64,000 nt of DNA from Uliginosibacterium aquaticum. GTDB taxonomy: Bacteria > Pseudomonadota > Gammaproteobacteria > Burkholderiales > Rhodocyclaceae. Below the pieces are notes generated by a model. The model was not told the origin of the DNA. It did not search any database and worked only from the letters and a program-made list of their open reading frames with translations. This document shows, piece after piece, positions 35,170 through 43,586 of the stretch; the stretch's first letter is position 1; each line of letters begins with the position of its first letter. Location of the stretch: contig NZ_JABCSC020000001.1 in the NCBI RefSeq assembly GCF_012972705.2, positions 806,001 through 870,000 of the forward strand. Direction: 5' to 3'. A program made the translations under genes and the position numbers.

Positions 35170-35870
35170 GCGCCCCGCTGATCGAACTGCACGGGCTGCG
35201 CCAACGCTGGCCCGGCCAGTCTGCAGACTGCCTCGCCATCACGCATTTCGCCCTGCAGCCCGGCGAGCACCTGTTCCTGCATGGTGCCAGCGGCAGCGGC
35301 AAGAGCAGCCTGCTGAGCCTGCTGGCTGGCGTACTGCGGCCAACTGCGGGCGAAATCCATCTGCTGGGTGAACGTGTCGACCATCTGCCCGCGGCGATAC
35401 GCGATCGCCTGCGTGGTGAGCACATCGGCTACATCTTCCAACAGTTCAATCTCTTGCCTTACTTGTCCGTGATCGACAATGTGCTGTTGCCCTGCCGCTT
35501 CTCATCGCGGCGCAAGGCGCGAGCGCTGAGCCGCGGGGCGGCTTCGCTGCAGGCCGAAGCGCAGCGCCTCCTGAGCCATCTGGACCTGTTCGCGGCGGAT
35601 TGGCAAAGGCCGGTCAGCGCCCTCTCGGTCGGCCAGCAGCAACGCGTGGCCGCCGCCCGCGCCCTGATCGGCCAACCCGAACTGCTGTTGGCCGACGAGC
35701 CGACTTCGGCGCTGGATGCCCAGCGTCAGCAGGACTTTGTAGACCTGCTGCTGCACGAGGCAAACGAAGCTGGCAGCAGCCTGATCTTCGTCAGCCACGA
35801 CCAGCGCCTGGCCGCTCACTTCGGGCGCGTGCAGGCGCTCAGTGAATTCAATGCCGGAGGCGCTGCATGA
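35166..35870 (+). CDS. ABC transporter ATP-binding protein (LolD/MacB class)
   Basis: A 234-residue ATPase. Walker A is GASGSGKSS, the Q-loop lies in IFQQFNLLPYLS, Walker B is LLLADEPTSALD and the H-loop is VSHD. The signature reads LSVGQQQR instead of LSGGQ. GTG start at 35166 overlapping the DUF2796 stop. It forms a pair with the FtsX-like permease downstream (4-nt overlap). Such pairs extract lipoproteins or act on periplasmic substrates rather than import. With ZrgA-like and DUF3299 proteins it resembles the Vibrio zrg arrangement. Confidence 0.93.
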   Translation: MSAPLIELHGLRQRWPGQSADCLAITHFALQPGEHLFLHGASGSGKSSLLSLLAGVLRPTAGEIHLLGERVDHLPAAIRDRLRGEHIGYIFQQFNLLPYLSVIDNVLLPCRFSSRRKARALSRGAASLQAEAQRLLSHLDLFAADWQRPVSALSVGQQQRVAAARALIGQPELLLADEPTSALDAQRQQDFVDLLLHEANEAGSSLIFVSHDQRLAAHFGRVQALSEFNAGGAA

Positions 35871-37135
35871 AGGCGCTCATCCTGCTGCGGCTGGCGCTCG
35901 CCAGTGCCTGGAACCGCCGCTATGCCCTGGGCCTGACCCTGCTTTCGATCACCCTGGCGGCTGCTCTGCTGCTGGGTGTGGAGCGCTTGCGGGCCGGTGC
36001 CCGCGAAGGCTTTTCCAGCGCGCTATCCGGTACCGATCTGGTGGTCGGTGCGCGGGGCAGCCATGCCCATTTGTTGCTCTACAGCGTATTCCGGATTGGT
36101 GAGCCCACGCCGAATCTGAGCTGGGCGGCGGCCCAGCGCATCGCAGCGCATCCTGCCGTGGCCTGGACGGTGCCGATCTCCTTGGGCGACGCGCATCGCG
36201 GTTTCCCGGTGGTGGGCACCCAGCCGGACTATTTCAAGCGCTACCAGTATGGCGATGCTCAGGCGCTTGCATTGACCCGTGGCCGCCTGTTCGACAGCCT
36301 GTTCGAAGCCGTGATCGGCGCCAGCGTGGCGCGTGAGCTGGGTTACACGCTCGATCAGTCCATCGTGCTGGCGCATGGCAGCCCCGAACTGGAAGGTGCC
36401 GAGCACCGCGACAAACCCTTCCGCGTGGTCGGCATCCTCGCGCCCACTGGCACGCCGGTCGACCGCAGCGTGCACATCTCGCTCGCTTCGATGGAGGCCA
36501 TCCATGTCGACTGGCAGGGCGGTATGCCGCTGGCGGGCCTTTCGGTGCCGCCGGAGCTGGTCCGCAAGTTTGATCTCACGCCGAAGACCATCACTGCTCA
36601 GCTCGTCGGCCTCAAGCATCGCAGCGATGTGTTCCGCCTCCAGCGCGAACTCAATACCGCTCCGGGCGAAGCGCTGAGCGCTGCCATGCCCGGCGTGGTG
36701 CTCGATCAGTTGTGGCAGATGCTGGCCGCAGGCGAGCGGACGCTACAGGCGGTGTCCGCGCTGGTGGCAGCGGTGAGCCTCGCCGGGCTGATGGCCGTGA
36801 TCCTCGCCGGGCTGGACGCGCGCCGGCGCGAGCTGGCGATCCTGCGTTCGGTCGGCGCACGGCCACGCGAAGTGCTGGCCCTGCTGATCATAGAGGGTCT
36901 GGGGATCACGCTGGCTGGCTGTTTGCTGGGCCTCGTGCTGCTGCAATGGGCGGTATGGCTGGGCGGGGCCTGGCTACAGAGCCGCTTCGGCATCGTGGTG
37001 GCCGGGCTGTGGCCCGGGCAGGACGAATGGCTGAGGCTCGCCGGGATTGTCGCTACCGGTTTGCTGGCCAGCCTCCTGCCAGCCTGGCGGGCCTATCGCC
37101 TGTCGCTGGCGGATGGCCTGAGCCCGCGCCTGTAG
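35867..37135 (+). CDS. FtsX/MacB-type ABC permease
   Basis: A 422-residue permease with one N-terminal membrane helix (YALGLTLLSITLAAALLLG), a large periplasmic domain (~60-280) and three C-terminal helices. The cytoplasmic loop reads DARRRELAILRSVGARPREVLALLIIEG, the standard FtsX coupling segment. Its ATPase is the overlapping upstream gene. Topology is that of MacB/LolC mechanotransmission transporters. Confidence 0.92.
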   Translation: MKALILLRLALASAWNRRYALGLTLLSITLAAALLLGVERLRAGAREGFSSALSGTDLVVGARGSHAHLLLYSVFRIGEPTPNLSWAAAQRIAAHPAVAWTVPISLGDAHRGFPVVGTQPDYFKRYQYGDAQALALTRGRLFDSLFEAVIGASVARELGYTLDQSIVLAHGSPELEGAEHRDKPFRVVGILAPTGTPVDRSVHISLASMEAIHVDWQGGMPLAGLSVPPELVRKFDLTPKTITAQLVGLKHRSDVFRLQRELNTAPGEALSAAMPGVVLDQLWQMLAAGERTLQAVSALVAAVSLAGLMAVILAGLDARRRELAILRSVGARPREVLALLIIEGLGITLAGCLLGLVLLQWAVWLGGAWLQSRFGIVVAGLWPGQDEWLRLAGIVATGLLASLLPAWRAYRLSLADGLSPRL

Positions 37136-37214
37136 ACGCGGTAAGGCCATCCTGCGCCTGCACCCAACACCTGCTCATCGCTTCGCTGGGGGATGCGAGC
37201 GGGGCGGGGCGAGT

Positions 37215-37613
37215 TCAGGCCGGTGCGTGGCAGACCACGCAAAGCTTGTTGCCATCCGGGTCCCGGAAGTAGGCGCCGTAATAATGTTCGTGGTACTCCG
37301 GCCGCAGTCCGGGGGCGCCTTCCGATGTGCCGCCTTGCGAGAGCGCGAGATCGAATGCCCGGTCTACGGTGGCCCGGCTCTCGGCCAGAAAGGCCAGCAT
37401 GTTGCCGTTGCCGTTGCCGGGCTGCGCGGCCAGGCCGTCATGGGGCTTGCCGATCAGGAGCAAGGGGCGCGGCCCCGGCGTGGATTGCCAGCCCGCCCAG
37501 GGACGGCTCTGGTCACAGAACCGGGTCTCGATGCCAAGCGCTTCCATGAGCGGGGTGTAAAACGCCAGCGCACGTTCGAAGTCATTGACGCCAAGGAAAA
37601 CATGAGAGAACAC
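37215..37613 (-). CDS. VOC-family (glyoxalase/bleomycin resistance-like) protein
   Basis: A 132-residue vicinal-oxygen-chelate fold protein. HVFLGVNDFERALAFYTPLMEALG is the standard opening, and GAYFRDPDGNKLCVVCH the standard end with a metal Glu position altered to Cys/Val context. Substrate unknown. A GTG start at 37613 has GGAGG five bases upstream; a TTG at 37646 is less favoured. It points against the zinc locus genes around it. Confidence 0.85.
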   Translation of the reverse strand: MFSHVFLGVNDFERALAFYTPLMEALGIETRFCDQSRPWAGWQSTPGPRPLLLIGKPHDGLAAQPGNGNGNMLAFLAESRATVDRAFDLALSQGGTSEGAPGLRPEYHEHYYGAYFRDPDGNKLCVVCHAPA

Positions 37614-37959
37614 GGTGACCTCCGGGGCGAAGCCTGTACTGCTCAATTTGAAAGGGAAGAGATGCTGGAGTGCTGAGTTTCAGCAGGATATTGCTCACAA
37701 CCGGATGATGTTATCCGGGGGCTGCAACTCTGGGTGGTGCGACTGGCGGCTGCAGGCCTGTAAGCATCGTGTTTTGCTTCTGGCCGTATCGGCCACGGGG
37801 CGTGCTGCGCCAGCGGGAAACTTCCGATCTGCTGCAGCGTCTGAGCGAAGCTTGGCATCAGCAAGGTGGTACCTGTCACACCGGCCGCTCGTCCAGCTTT
37901 TACAATGCCGTGCAGGGTGACGAGATCATCAAGCTTTCCAACCCAGGAGAACCCCTTTC
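37614..37959. other. Intergenic region with regulatory signals
   Basis: About 345 bp without a supported gene. It holds a perfect 6-bp-arm inverted repeat at 37701-37718 and a TACAAT -10-like box at 37901-37906, 54 bases before the gamma carbonic anhydrase ATG. No clear -35 is visible. Confidence 0.5.
37701..37718. repeat. 18-bp inverted repeat upstream of the gamma carbonic anhydrase gene
   Basis: CCGGAT-GATGTT-ATCCGG at 37701-37718. It includes ATGTTAT, which resembles one half-site of gammaproteobacterial Zur boxes, but the matching second half is absent. Confidence 0.35.
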
Positions 37960-38520
37960 ATGATTCGCAAGAACCCCAGTGGCGATCTTCCCGTGATTGC
38001 CGAATCCGCTTTTGTCGATCCCACCGCAATCATCTGCGGCAAGGTCATCGTGCACGACAATGTATTCATCGGCCCCTATGCCGTGATTCGTGCCGACGAG
38101 GTGGATGCCTCGGGCGGCATGCAGCCGATCGTGATCGGTGCGCATTCCAACATTCAGGACGGGGTGGTGATCCATTCAAAGTCCGGTGCCGCCGTGAAGA
38201 TCGGCGAGCACAGCTCGATTGCCCACCGCAGCATCGTGCACGGTCCCTGCGAGATCGGCCCGCGGGTGTTCATCGGCTTCAACAGCGTGGTCTTCAACTG
38301 CAAGGTGGGCGAGGGCTGTGTGGTGCGCCACAACTCGGTGGTCGACGGCTGTGATCTGCCGGCAGGTTTCTATGTGCCTTCCACCACCTATATCAACGCC
38401 CGCACCGATCTGGCGACCATCCCGAAAGTGACGGCCTCGGCGGCCGAGTTTTCGGAAGATGTCGCGCGGACCAACAATGAGTTGGTGGCGGGCTACAAGA
38501 AGCTTCAGAACGAGTTCTGA
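37960..38520 (+). CDS. Gamma carbonic anhydrase-like left-handed beta-helix protein
   Basis: A 186-residue hexapeptide-repeat protein (repeats such as AIICGKVIVHDNVFIGPYAVIRAD). The histidines expected of gamma carbonic anhydrases are present (GVVIHS, then SIAHRSIVHG, the H-x4-H pair), so metal binding is likely. Known homologues interconvert CO2 and bicarbonate or are inactive scaffolds. Gamma-class paralogues are found in zinc-starvation regulons of other proteobacteria, which suits its location. One base separates its stop from the DUF3299 ATG. Confidence 0.82.
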   Translation: MIRKNPSGDLPVIAESAFVDPTAIICGKVIVHDNVFIGPYAVIRADEVDASGGMQPIVIGAHSNIQDGVVIHSKSGAAVKIGEHSSIAHRSIVHGPCEIGPRVFIGFNSVVFNCKVGEGCVVRHNSVVDGCDLPAGFYVPSTTYINARTDLATIPKVTASAAEFSEDVARTNNELVAGYKKLQNEF

Positions 38521-38521
38521 G

Positions 38522-39121
38522 ATGAAGCTGAAGCGGCCGCTGTGCCTGATGTCCAGCCTGATGGTTTTGCTGCTGGCGGCCTGTGGCCCGCAGCAGACTG
38601 ACGCTCCCGCCTACAAGCTCGGTGAGCGTCTCGCGCCGGCTGCCGTGAAGGCGGCCAGCAGCTATCGTGAATTGTTCTGGGAGGATCTCACGCCGAAGGG
38701 CTGGGATCCGCTGGCCGGCATCCGGCAGGAGGACATCGCCCGCCTGCAGGATGGCGATCCGCAGGCCAATCAGCTCATGCAGAAGATGCGTGAAGCCTGG
38801 GACAAGGCTCCGGCGGTGCCGGCGCTGGATCGCCAGAGCGTACGGATTGCCGGGTTTCTGGTGCCACTCGATGCCGAGCGTGAAAATATTCGTGAGTTCC
38901 TGCTGGTGCCTTACTTCGGCGCCTGCATCCATTCGCCTCCGCCGCCCTCCAACCAGACCATTCATGTGGTGATGGACAAGCCCTTCAGGGGCCGCATGAT
39001 GGAGCCCTTCTGGATCAGTGGGGAACTGCGCATCGAGCACATCGACAGTCCCTTCGGCGTGGCCAGCTATCGCCTCAGTGGCCAGCGCGCCGAGCGCTAC
39101 GTGGCGCCCGCCAAGTCCTGA
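38522..39121 (+). CDS. DUF3299 lipoprotein (zinc-locus component)
   Basis: A 199-residue lipoprotein: signal peptide ending in lipobox LLAACG. The body contains the DUF3299 signature RIAGFLVPLDAE...YFGACIHSPPPPSNQTIHV. The Cys-x-His followed by prolines may be a metal site. DUF3299 genes accompany DUF2796 and ABC genes in zinc-regulated loci of other proteobacteria. Biochemical role unknown. The ATG at 38522 starts one base after the carbonic anhydrase-like stop. Confidence 0.83.
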   Translation: MKLKRPLCLMSSLMVLLLAACGPQQTDAPAYKLGERLAPAAVKAASSYRELFWEDLTPKGWDPLAGIRQEDIARLQDGDPQANQLMQKMREAWDKAPAVPALDRQSVRIAGFLVPLDAERENIREFLLVPYFGACIHSPPPPSNQTIHVVMDKPFRGRMMEPFWISGELRIEHIDSPFGVASYRLSGQRAERYVAPAKS

Positions 39122-39292
39122 GTCGCGCTGCGCTGCCCACGGTGCGGCATCCTTGCCCGAAAGTCCGGCAGTTACGCGCTTGCCGTTGGCATGGCCCTGT
39201 GGCCGAATGGTCAGGTCTCGTCCATACCGCAGGGGCGGTGCGGCCGGTTACAAGCGGTCAGCGAGGCAGCAAGGGACTCAACGGGGGAATTC

Positions 39293-40453
39293 ATGCGCGG
39301 CACGATATTGATCGGGGTGGCGGGGCTGCTGGCGAGCCTGCTGGCTGGTTGTGATGGCAAGCAGGATGTAGCGAAGGCCGGCCCGCCGCCGGTGCCGGTG
39401 CGCCTCGAGAAGTCCACCAGTGAAACGGTGCCGGTGGTGACCGAGTTCGTTGGCCGAGCCCAGGCATATCGATCGGTGGAGATCATGGCGCGCGTGGAAG
39501 GCATTCTGGAGACGCGTCACTTTGTTGAAGGCAGCCAGGTCAGGAAGGGCGATCTGCTCTATTCGCTGGAGCGCGCACCCTATGAGGCGGCGCTGCGGGA
39601 TGCCGAGGCCAGCCTGGCCAAACAGAAGGCCACCGCCGTCAATGCGGCCTCGCGTGAAGCTCGCCTGGCGCCGCTGGTGAAGGAAAACGCCATCAGCCAG
39701 CAGGAGTATGACAATGCCGTGGCTTCGATGAAGGAGTCCGAAGCGACGGTGGCGGCCGCTGAATCGCAGGTCGATCGGGCCAGGCTGAATCTTGAGTACA
39801 CGCGCATCCTGGCCACCGAGAGCGGGCGTATCGGGCGTAGCGAAATGCCTGAGGGACGTCTGGTTGGCAAGGGCTCGCCGACCCGCCTGACCGTGATCGA
39901 CAAGCTCGATCCGATCTATGTGTCCTTCACGATTTCGGACCGCGATGCGCTGGCCTTCCGCAAGGCGCTGCAGAGCGGCGCGATCCAGGAGCACGGCGAT
40001 TCGGTGGCGCGCATCATCATGCCGGACGGTTCGCAGCTCAAGCCCACCGGGCGCATTGATTTCGCTGACATCGAAGTGAGCGAAAGCTCCGGCACCATTG
40101 CCCTTCGTGCGGTGCTGCCGAATCCCAAGGCTGAGTTGCTGCCCGGCCTCTTCGTGCGTATCGAGCTGACTTCGGGTGAGTCACCCAACACCATCCTGGT
40201 GCCGCAGCAGGCCGTGATGAAGTCCCCCACCGGGCACTATCTGTGGGTGGTGGATGCGAAGGGCCGCGCCGAGCGCCGCGATGTGGTGGTTGGCAAGTGG
40301 CAGCGCGAGAAATGGGCTATCGAGAAAGGCCTCGGTGCGGGTGAGATGGTGGTGGTGGAGGGGGGCCAGAAGCTGAGCCCGGGGGCGCAGACTTTCGTGC
40401 CCTCGCCCGCAGCGGTCTCGTCGCCTGCCGCCAGTGCGCCGGCCGCGCGCTGA
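39293..40453 (+). CDS. RND efflux periplasmic adaptor (membrane fusion protein)
   Basis: A 386-residue AcrA/MexA-type adaptor. Lipobox LLAGCD anchors it to the inner membrane. The lipoyl half-motif RVEGILETRHFVEGSQVRKGDLLYSLE is followed by a helical hairpin (~100-165) and beta-barrel/MP domains ending near residue 370. It links the RND pump to the outer-membrane channel encoded downstream. Start at ATG 39293 after GGGGGAA. Confidence 0.94.
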   Translation: MRGTILIGVAGLLASLLAGCDGKQDVAKAGPPPVPVRLEKSTSETVPVVTEFVGRAQAYRSVEIMARVEGILETRHFVEGSQVRKGDLLYSLERAPYEAALRDAEASLAKQKATAVNAASREARLAPLVKENAISQQEYDNAVASMKESEATVAAAESQVDRARLNLEYTRILATESGRIGRSEMPEGRLVGKGSPTRLTVIDKLDPIYVSFTISDRDALAFRKALQSGAIQEHGDSVARIIMPDGSQLKPTGRIDFADIEVSESSGTIALRAVLPNPKAELLPGLFVRIELTSGESPNTILVPQQAVMKSPTGHYLWVVDAKGRAERRDVVVGKWQREKWAIEKGLGAGEMVVVEGGQKLSPGAQTFVPSPAAVSSPAASAPAAR

Positions 40454-40463
40454 GGAGATCGGC

Positions 40464-43400
40464 ATGGGTTTCTTCGTCAATCGCCCGGTCTTTGCGACCG
40501 TCATTGCGCTGTTCATCACCCTGCTGGGCCTGCTCTCGGTCAAGCAGTTGGCGGTGGAGCAGTATCCCAACGTCGCACCGCCGCAAGTCAAGATCACGGC
40601 GGTCTATCCCGGCGCCAGCCCGGAAACCATCGAAACCACCGTCGCTGCGCCGATCGAGCGCGAGATGAACGGTATCGAGGGCTTGCTGGACATGCAGTCC
40701 TCCGCCTCGGCCAGCGGCCTGATGGAGCTGACCATTTCCTTCGAGCCCGGCACTGACCTCAACCTCGCTGCGGTGGATGTGAACAACAGCGTCAAGCGCG
40801 TCGAGCCGCTGCTGCCGGAAGTGGTGCTGCAGCAGGGCCTGCGCGTGTCGAAGTCCAATCCTTCGATGCTGATGATCGTGGCGCTGCAGTCGGATGATCC
40901 GCGCTTTGACGCCGCCTATCTCGCCAACCTGGCCTACTCGCGCTATGTGAACGAGCTCAAGCGCCTGCCTGGTGCGGGTGATGTGTCGCTCTTCGGCAAT
41001 CCGTACTCGATGCGCTTGTGGGTTGATCCGGATTCGCTGGCCAAGTACGGCATGTCCGTCACCGACGTGATCAACGGTGTGCGTGAGCAGAACCAGAATT
41101 TTGCCGTCGGCGAAATCGGTCAGGCGCCCGCGCCGAGTGGTCAGGTGCTGACCTTCCCGATGCAGACGCGTGGCGGGCTGGTGGAGGTGAGAGAGTTCGA
41201 GGACATCATCCTGCGCGCCAACAAGGATGGTTCGGTGGTGCGCCTGCGCGATGTGGCGCGCGTTGAACTGGGCAGCGAGGAGTATTCGATCTCCTCGCGC
41301 CTCAATGGCAAGCCGGCTATTGCGCTGGGCATCTATCTGCGCCCCGGGGCGAATGCTCTGGCGCTTGCCAAGGCGGTGCGCAGCCGCATGGATGAGCTGG
41401 GTGCCGATTTGCCGGCCGAAATCAAGAGCGTGATCTCGTATGACACGACGCGTTTCGTGAATGCGTCCATCGAGCTGGTGGTGCATACCTTCATCGAAGC
41501 CTTCCTGCTGGTGCTGGTGGTGGTGTACCTCTTCCTTGGCAGCGTGCGGGCCACGCTTGTGCCGCTGATCGCGATTCCGGTCTCCATCATCGGCACCCTG
41601 GCCGGCATGCTGGTGATGGGCTTTTCGATCAACATGCTGACCCTCTTCGGCATGGTGCTGGCGATCGGCATCGTGGTGGATGATGCGATCGTGGTGGTCG
41701 AAGCCGTTGAGCATCTGATGCACAGCGAGAAGCTCTCGCCGAAAGACGCGGCGAAGAAAGCCATGCAGGGCATTGGCGGTGCCATCGTGGGCGTTACCTC
41801 GGTGATCTGTGCGGTGTTTGTGCCGATTGCATTCCTGGGGGGCGTGACCGGCACGCTCTACAAGCAGTTCGCCATCACCATCACGATTTCCACGCTGCTC
41901 TCGGCCATCGTCGCGCTGACCCTCACGCCGGCTCTGTGTGCGCTGATTCTCAAGCCGGGCGTGCATAAGCCGAAGTTGATCCAGAAATTCGATGCGCTTT
42001 TTGAGCGCCTGACAGGCCGTTTTACCGGCGTGGTGAGTTTCATGCTCGGGCGCGGGGTACGCTGCTTCATCCTCTATGCCGTGCTGCTCGGTGGCATGGT
42101 TTTCCTGCTCAAGACCATACCCGGTGGCTTCGTGCCGGACGAGGACAAGGGCACCGTGATGGTGGCCATCGATCTGCCTTCCGGTGCTTCGCCCGAGCGC
42201 ACCCAGGCGGTGGTGGAAAAGGCCGAGCAGTACTTCATGAGCCAGGAGCCGGCGGTGGAGCAGGTGCTGGCGATCAAGGGCTTCTCGATCTTCTACCGTT
42301 ACGCCAACCAGGCCTTCTTCTTCATCACCCTCAAGGACTGGGCTGCGCGTGAGGCCAAGGATCATGCCTTTACCATCGTGCAGCGCGCCAACCGGGCGCT
42401 GTACACGATTCCGGAGGCGCGCATCTTTGCCATCAACGAGCCCGCCATTTCAGGCATGGGCATGATCTCGGGCTTCGACTACCGGCTGATCTCCACCGAC
42501 GGGGACCGCGTCAAACTCAATGAAACCGCGCTGAAGTTGGTCCAGGCCGCTACGCAGGAAGCTTCGATTGCTGGCGTGCGCAGCGTGGCTGCGCCCGATG
42601 TGCAGACCCTGTTCCTTGATGTGGATCGCAATAAGGCCAAGGCCATGGGCGTGAATCTCTCCGAGCTATACACCGGGGTCGGCGCATTGATGGGCTCGAG
42701 CTTCGTGAATCAATTCACCCAGTTCGGTACCAACCTGAAAGTGAAGCTCCAGGCCGATCCACGCTTCCGCTCCGATCCTGAGTTTCTGGGCAACTTCAAT
42801 CTGCGCAATGCCGAAGGCAAACTGGTGCCTTTCTCCTCGCTGGCGACAACGGAATGGCGCTCGGCGCCGATCTCGCTGAGCCGCTTCAATGGCTATCCCG
42901 CCATCCAGCTCAATGGCGTTTCGGCACCAGGGCACAGCTCGGGCGAGGCGATCGAGGCCATGGAGCGCATTTCAAAGGCTGAGTTGCCACAGGGGGTGAG
43001 CTTTGTGTGGGCCGGCCAGTCGCTGCAGGAGAAGCTCTCCGGCGGCCAGCAGGGCTTCGTGTTCCTGCTTTCGCTGATCTTCGTGTTCCTCTTCCTGTCT
43101 GCGCTCTATGAGAGCTTCCGCTTGCCGGTGGCCGTCTTCCTGGTGGTGCCGATCGGCATCCTTGGCGCGCTGCTGGCCCTATTCCTGCGGGGCTCGGCCA
43201 ATGATGTGTTCTTTCAGGTCGGCCTGATCACCCTGATCGGTCTGGCTGGTAAGAACGGCATCCTGATCGTGGAGTTCGCCAAGCAGAAATGGGAGGAGGG
43301 CATGAGCAGCCGTGATGCGGCCATCGAGGCGGCCAGGTTGCGTCTGCGCCCGATCGTGATGACCTCGCTGGCCTTCATTCTCGGCGTGATTCCGCTGGTG

Positions 43401-43586
43401 ACGGCTTCGGGGGCCGGCGCTGCGACCCAGCATTCGGTAGGCACCGGCATCATGGGTGGGATGCTCGCGGCGACCCTGGTCGGGGTGTTCTTCACGCCGC
43501 TGTTCTTCTACGCCATGAATCGTTCGCGGGATGCCGCACGGGATGCGGGGCGTGGCACGGCAGACCGTCAGGGGGAGGACGCATGA
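40464..43586 (+). CDS. RND-family (HAE1) multidrug efflux transporter
   Basis: A 1040-residue inner-membrane pump of the AcrB/MexB class with 12 membrane helices and two large periplasmic loops. Proton-relay aspartates Asp406 and Asp407 lie in GIVVDDAIVVVEA, matching AcrB Asp407/Asp408. It opens MGFFVNRPVFATVIALFITL. It starts 10 bases after the adaptor gene and overlaps the outer-membrane factor by 4 nt. Substrates unknown; no TetR or MarR regulator is adjacent. Confidence 0.96.
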   Translation: MGFFVNRPVFATVIALFITLLGLLSVKQLAVEQYPNVAPPQVKITAVYPGASPETIETTVAAPIEREMNGIEGLLDMQSSASASGLMELTISFEPGTDLNLAAVDVNNSVKRVEPLLPEVVLQQGLRVSKSNPSMLMIVALQSDDPRFDAAYLANLAYSRYVNELKRLPGAGDVSLFGNPYSMRLWVDPDSLAKYGMSVTDVINGVREQNQNFAVGEIGQAPAPSGQVLTFPMQTRGGLVEVREFEDIILRANKDGSVVRLRDVARVELGSEEYSISSRLNGKPAIALGIYLRPGANALALAKAVRSRMDELGADLPAEIKSVISYDTTRFVNASIELVVHTFIEAFLLVLVVVYLFLGSVRATLVPLIAIPVSIIGTLAGMLVMGFSINMLTLFGMVLAIGIVVDDAIVVVEAVEHLMHSEKLSPKDAAKKAMQGIGGAIVGVTSVICAVFVPIAFLGGVTGTLYKQFAITITISTLLSAIVALTLTPALCALILKPGVHKPKLIQKFDALFERLTGRFTGVVSFMLGRGVRCFILYAVLLGGMVFLLKTIPGGFVPDEDKGTVMVAIDLPSGASPERTQAVVEKAEQYFMSQEPAVEQVLAIKGFSIFYRYANQAFFFITLKDWAAREAKDHAFTIVQRANRALYTIPEARIFAINEPAISGMGMISGFDYRLISTDGDRVKLNETALKLVQAATQEASIAGVRSVAAPDVQTLFLDVDRNKAKAMGVNLSELYTGVGALMGSSFVNQFTQFGTNLKVKLQADPRFRSDPEFLGNFNLRNAEGKLVPFSSLATTEWRSAPISLSRFNGYPAIQLNGVSAPGHSSGEAIEAMERISKAELPQGVSFVWAGQSLQEKLSGGQQGFVFLLSLIFVFLFLSALYESFRLPVAVFLVVPIGILGALLALFLRGSANDVFFQVGLITLIGLAGKNGILIVEFAKQKWEEGMSSRDAAIEAARLRLRPIVMTSLAFILGVIPLVTASGAGAATQHSVGTGIMGGMLAATLVGVFFTPLFFYAMNRSRDAARDAGRGTADRQGEDA

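Noticed and set aside
40317-42365. A 682-codon open frame antisense to the RND pump
   Set aside because: Such frames are common opposite high-GC genes. Its translation is His/Arg/Gln-rich with no motif, and the pump on the other strand is certain.
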